Under the pieces are notes generated by a model, which did no database searches, was not told where the DNA came from, and was given only the letters and a program-made list of their open reading frames with translations. The translations under genes were made by a program, and so were the position numbers. This document shows positions 57,794-61,304 of a stretch of DNA of 61,304 bases, piece after piece. The DNA comes from Trichomonas tenax (Eukaryota > Parabasalia > Trichomonadida > Trichomonadidae): assembly GCA_023091735.1 (NCBI GenBank), contig JALKBU010000204.1, positions 1 through 61,304 of the forward strand. Reading direction: 5' to 3'. Every line of letters begins with the position of its first letter. Position 1 is the first letter of the stretch.

Positions 57794-59896
57794 TTACTCA
57801 TGGAACATAATAGAGTGAACAGTCTCTGGTGTTGGAAGGATTCCCTCGTTATAGCATGATATTGCAAAGTCATCCCATTCCTTCCACATTTCGTCGATGA
57901 ACGGAGAGAGCCTCTTCATGATGATCTCTCTAAGTTCGGCCTCTTTAATTTTGTTATTTATGACCTGCTGGCATGCGTTAAAGTTGGACTGGAAATTCTT
58001 TTCCATATCTTTAACGAGCTCTTGGAACTTCTCGTCTGTGTGTGTTGGTTGGAAAGTAACAACTTCTGGTGATAAACCGCACTCAGTTCTCCATGTTGTG
58101 ATCTGTTTGAAGAACTTTGTAGATTGCTTCCATTGCTTCGAAACTAAGTCTCTAAGCAGGAAATCGATGTGCTTGCCCATGAACTTCTCTAAATTCTCAA
58201 GTGTCTCAAGGAATCCAGCAGACATCTTGAGTGTCTTTGATTTCTGGAGCTTTGACAGCATGTAGAATGTGTTAACAACAATAAGTCTCTCTTGCTTCTT
58301 CTTTTCAGCCTTTGGAGCAACAACTTCGACGAGCCAGTCTGTCAATGCAGTAACAAGCTTGTCAAATGTATCTTCGAGAAGATCGTTATCGTAATCAACT
58401 TTCTTGCTGACTAAGTAGTGAATGAACTTCGGGAAGCTCTTGCACGGACCGAGTGTTGTTGTCTTCTTGTATTCGAACTTTTCTGCCATGATAAGCTTCG
58501 CCTGTTTTTCGATGTATCTGTCCCACTTGTGCCCGAGAGCCTCGACAATTGATTCAAGAGGGATATTCTTCTCGCTGAAGGCATTGTTGTTCAATGAAGC
58601 ACCTCTGAGAATGAAGAACATATCGAACTTTCCTGCACGCATCCACATGTTCTCAATCTTCTGCAAAACGGTTGTCGGGAATAAATCGTCCATGTATTGG
58701 TCAACGCCCCAGAACTCGAGAAGGATGATCTTCTCTTTGGTAATGGCGTCGAAGATTTCTTCTGATGCTTTGCTGAGAATTGTCCAAATTTCTTGAGCTT
58801 GAGCATCTTTCATGTTGCTGCCTGCAGAAAATAACTTCGATTTGTTCTTGGATGCATCCTTATCCTTGATCTGCTTTGTAGCATTCTCTAGAATCTCGAT
58901 TAACGTTGAATGTGTCGTCAATTTAGATGCATCGTGAAAAGCGGAAACCATTGTCTTGAAATTATCCGGGTAACGCTTCTTGATCCAAAGAATGATCCAT
59001 GAGTATGAATAAATAGCTTTGAGAATCAAATGTGATGAAACATCTTCTGAAAATGGCTGAGCAGGCTGCGATAAGTCGAGACGAGGACGGTTTGTAACTT
59101 GCTTAGCATTTGATGACATTTTCTCGAGTTCTCCTGGATTTTTCAGTAAATTGACAAAATATCTTGTAAAGTTTGAAGAAAATTGCGAAAGAACTGCATT
59201 AATATCTGCATCTCTGTTCTTAGCAGCGACGAGACCCACCAAAATTTGTGGCGTATTTTCAGGAAGCAAAGCTTTTGTTGCATCTTCGAGAACTGCTTGA
59301 AGAGAACCAACCATGTTCGGAGGATATGATGGCTGAGCTACATTTGGCAAAAGCACTGTTGTCCATCGTTCTGGAATTGCTGCTGCTTCGATAATTAATT
59401 GAAGTTTTTCAATAACACGTCTTTTATTTGCAATTGTTGTAGCACTGACTTTGTGGTCTGAGTTGATCATAATGAGCTTCTTGTATACTTCTGATTCGAC
59501 GTCTTTCTGGCCTCCGGAAGTTTTGAGGAATTCAGTGACATCTTGATTCATATGATTCAAAGATTCGGCGGATTCTTGAAGAGTCTCGAATTTAGTGATC
59601 AGTGCTTGCGCGATTGATGAATGAAGTTGAGAAATCTCTTTTTCTAATTTATTTGGTAAATCATTAACGTCTGTATATTCTCTCTGTTGTGGTTTCTGCT
59701 CCTGTACTGGTGCTGCTGCCGGCGTTAAACCTAATTCTTGCGGTGTTGGTGGCTCCAAGTGAGAAGTACGAATAGCGGAGACCGAAGAATTGCGGCTCCT
59801 TCCCGGAGATTGCGGTGTAGGGGAGAGCGGGGCATCGCCTTGAATCGCAGCTAAGTCCGGAAGCGGCGCCGCTGCACCTCTACTTCTTCCCCTCAT
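57794..59896 (-). CDS. exocyst Sec3 (EXOC1)-like subunit
   Basis: A 700-residue protein. Residues 1-75 form an Ala/Pro/Ser-rich disordered tail. A predicted coiled coil (about 80-175, LPNKLEKEISQLHSSIAQAL) is followed by an extended helical CATCHR-type rod (200-700). The C-terminal pattern of HKWDRYIEKQAKLIM, FPKFIHYLVSKKVDYDN and a closing region of paired helices resembles the Sec3_C domain of exocyst EXOC1. Sec3 marks the site on the plasma membrane where exocyst tethers secretory vesicles. The N-terminal PH domain typical of fungal/animal Sec3 is not visible, so this may be a short form or another exocyst or CATCHR subunit. No exact promoter box abuts the start. Confidence 0.55.
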   Translation of the reverse strand: MRGRSRGAAAPLPDLAAIQGDAPLSPTPQSPGRSRNSSVSAIRTSHLEPPTPQELGLTPAAAPVQEQKPQQREYTDVNDLPNKLEKEISQLHSSIAQALITKFETLQESAESLNHMNQDVTEFLKTSGGQKDVESEVYKKLIMINSDHKVSATTIANKRRVIEKLQLIIEAAAIPERWTTVLLPNVAQPSYPPNMVGSLQAVLEDATKALLPENTPQILVGLVAAKNRDADINAVLSQFSSNFTRYFVNLLKNPGELEKMSSNAKQVTNRPRLDLSQPAQPFSEDVSSHLILKAIYSYSWIILWIKKRYPDNFKTMVSAFHDASKLTTHSTLIEILENATKQIKDKDASKNKSKLFSAGSNMKDAQAQEIWTILSKASEEIFDAITKEKIILLEFWGVDQYMDDLFPTTVLQKIENMWMRAGKFDMFFILRGASLNNNAFSEKNIPLESIVEALGHKWDRYIEKQAKLIMAEKFEYKKTTTLGPCKSFPKFIHYLVSKKVDYDNDLLEDTFDKLVTALTDWLVEVVAPKAEKKKQERLIVVNTFYMLSKLQKSKTLKMSAGFLETLENLEKFMGKHIDFLLRDLVSKQWKQSTKFFKQITTWRTECGLSPEVVTFQPTHTDEKFQELVKDMEKNFQSNFNACQQVINNKIKEAELREIIMKRLSPFIDEMWKEWDDFAISCYNEGILPTPETVHSIMFHE

Positions 59897-60147
59897 TTTT
59901 TATTTGGTTTTTTATGTCACATGTCTAAAATTTATAAAATCTTATTTGGGGTCTTACACTGATACATATAATCTGACATTGTAAAATTTATTCAAAATTA
60001 CTTGTCAGATCATATATAATACCCAGTTTCACAATACTTTAGCCAAAGGTCTAAAGCAGGGGGTGTCAGGAATTTTGATTAAAGTTTGGTTGTTCGAAAC
60101 ATCGCTGGTGCGTTTTTTCCCTTTTTGAGTCACCTTTCTGTGGCTCC
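59897..60147. promoter_or_regulatory. spacer beside the Sec3-like gene
   Basis: TTTACAATGTCA-type text (59974-59985, minus strand) and TGTCACATG near 59915 face the Sec3-like gene. The rest, up to the inverted repeat, has no gene. Confidence 0.35.
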
Positions 60148-60243
60148 ATTTTTTTTCTCGTTTACTCTTTTGAGTTTTGCGATTTTTAACGAGTGACCAC
60201 CCCTTCCAGGACGAATCTGATGAAACATTTACGTGCTTTTTGT
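60148..60243 (+). repeat. inverted repeat, left copy
   Basis: The core 60148-60198 (51 bases, from ATTTTTTTTCTCG to GAGTGACC) is identical to the reverse complement of 61121-61171. Beyond it, similarity continues at GATGAAACATTTACGTGC. The two copies lie about 1 kb apart and face inward. Confidence 0.9.
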
Positions 60244-61120
60244 GGGTGCTGATTCTAGTGGTTCAATCTGTTTCATGATCTTAGCAAGGTATTACTTAAT
60301 CATAATATGATTACAAACAGAAACCCATTACAAATCATTAATGGGCTTCTGTTATGAATTTCTTTGATGATTATAACAAATCATCTCACTATTATAGCGT
60401 TCGCTCGCTTATTTTTGCTAGAGTTCCCCTAGAAAAATCAAAAAATAGAAAAGAAAAAAATATGCTACGCGCAGGAGTCAAACATCATTCCTTTGCCCAT
60501 ACATCGAGCATACCTAACGTTATGCTACCTCAAGTTCACATAAAATTTGCTCATTGGTAACATTACATATCAAATTTTCGACTTTACATGACAAATATCT
60601 GATAATAAGTGTCAAAAATGGTGACTTTCGTTATTTTACATGTCAAAATTCGCTGAAATCTCATGGAAGCATGGAGATCCTCATGTTAAATAGACAAGCA
60701 AATGCTATTCACATACTCGGCACCCCTGAAAAGCACCAATTTCTTATTAAAATAAATGGAAATACTAAATAAGTTAAATTAATGCTTTTTTTTAAATACA
60801 AAAACTGAGTCTCATATTCTTAAAATAATAATCTATAATCACATTGTTTATGAATGTATTAATTATAATTGATTTTGCTAATATATTTATAATTTCTGCG
60901 ATTTAATATAGGCTATATCTATATTATTAACATGCAGTTATACCTACAATAGATAAGAGAAGAGAAGAGCTTCCATCATCTTCCAATATAAGATAGTGTT
61001 TGTTTAAGCAAAATCATATTGGATGAGCGGCTTGGTCTTTGTTTGCAGAGATATTATTGATACCACTGTAAACAGAACCTCAGAAAGGCACGTAAATGTT
61101 TTATCAGATCTGATCTATGG
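60199..61120. other. segment between inverted repeats, with two promoter boxes
   Basis: AT-rich. TTTACATGACA (60583-60593), a GTGTCAAAAATGGTGAC stretch and TTTACATGTCA (60635-60645) precede a short open frame starting MEILMLNRQANAIH (about 60672-60772). No recognisable transposase or other protein was found. Confidence 0.5.
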
Positions 61121-61171
61121 GGTCACTCGTTAAAAATCGCAAAACTCAAAAGAGTAAACGAGAAAAAAAAT
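61086..61171 (-). repeat. inverted repeat, right copy
   Basis: Partner of the repeat at 60148. The 51-base core (61121-61171) is perfect, and GCACGTAAATGTTTTATC (61088-61105) matches the inner part of the left copy with small changes. Confidence 0.9.
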
Positions 61172-61304
61172 CCAAGGCCTTTCTGTAAACAAGATTTTTA
61201 GTGTCACTATTGAATAAAAATGGTGAATGTTGAATTGTGGTGTAGGGGTTTAGTTAATGCTAAAGGTTATATCTGCCATTGGTTCGACTCATTGAAAGCC
61301 TTTT

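Noticed and set aside
34541..60063. Shared word AAAGCAGGGGG/CCCCCTGCTT at 34543 and 60052
   Set aside because: The shared part is too short to claim a repeat without a genome search.
60420..60560. Second tRNA-like stretch on the minus strand (GTTTGACTCC with a D-arm GCAT/ATGC)
   Set aside because: The D-arm pairs, but no anticodon stem or acceptor stem fits.
61206..61300. tRNA-like text (A-box-like TGGTGTAGGGG and GGTTCGACTC B-box) at the right edge
   Set aside because: I could not form a T-stem or matching acceptor stem, and the sequence runs into the window end. It may be a pol III-type remnant, but I do not call a tRNA.
1..61304. Trichomonad spliceosomal introns (GTAYGT with ACTAACACAYAG)
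   Set aside because: I found no paired motifs inside any coding region; all intact genes read through without introns.

Overview
The window is eukaryotic nuclear DNA from a flagellated protist. It is probably a trichomonad (Parabasalia), and more likely a Tritrichomonas-type than a Trichomonas-type genome, because a TTTACATG(T/A)CA / TTTGACA element sits before many starts instead of an obvious TCAYTW initiator at each gene. Supporting signs are intron-less genes packed on both strands, very AT-rich spacers, C-ending codons in presumably highly expressed genes (GAPDH, eS26, the MFS carrier) against A/T-ending codons elsewhere, an ankyrin-repeat gene, beta-helix-type surface-protein remnants, and several cilium genes. 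The species call is an inference. All three stop codons end intact genes here, so the standard code applies.

Layout. 0-8 kb: a GAPDH gene broken by one in-frame TAG, a flagellar C1a-32/CLAMP-like protein, a centrin-like EF-hand protein, a coiled-coil protein, ribosomal eS26, and an IRE1-type ER-stress sensor whose kinase has lost its catalytic motifs while the RNase domain looks intact. 8-13.2 kb is a graveyard: two inverted remnants of one beta-helix-like family, palindromes, a tandem repeat, and a karyopherin-like gene with three in-frame stops and a frameshift. 13.4-23.5 kb: ARL5-like GTPase, POP5/Rpp14-like protein, a Ser-rich coiled-coil protein, a GPH/sucrose-type MFS carrier, a COMM-domain protein, a helical-repeat protein and an RNF32-like RING-IQ-RING protein. 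23.5-25.4 kb has no intact gene but holds an SNF7/CHMP pseudogene and a striking array of four long hairpins arranged A-B-A'-B'. 25.4-46.1 kb: a 2114-residue Pro/Ser-rich protein, a CAP-domain protein, APH-1 (gamma-secretase), a duplicated winged-helix-like protein, beta'-COP, a glycosyltransferase-like membrane protein with broken upstream coding sequence, a CPLANE1-like WD protein, a frameshifted ankyrin gene and a TTLL ligase. 46.6-61.3 kb: an ASCC3/Slh1-type double helicase, a BAR-like/SH3 protein, a Tul1/Dsc-type transmembrane RING ligase, an unknown protein, an exocyst Sec3-like protein, and a 1-kb region bounded by inverted repeats.

Functionally the intact genes are mostly housekeeping and show no operon logic. 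They fall into secretory and ER functions (IRE1, beta'-COP, ARL5, Sec3, APH-1, Tul1-like), cilium/cytoskeleton (C1a-32-like, centrin-like, RNF32-like, TTLL, CPLANE1-like), RNA metabolism (ASCC3-like, POP5-like, eS26), metabolism (GAPDH) and transport (MFS). The most unusual signals are the four-hairpin array, the pseudokinase IRE1, the repeated promoter-like element, and the number of genes broken by single stops or simple-sequence frameshifts.
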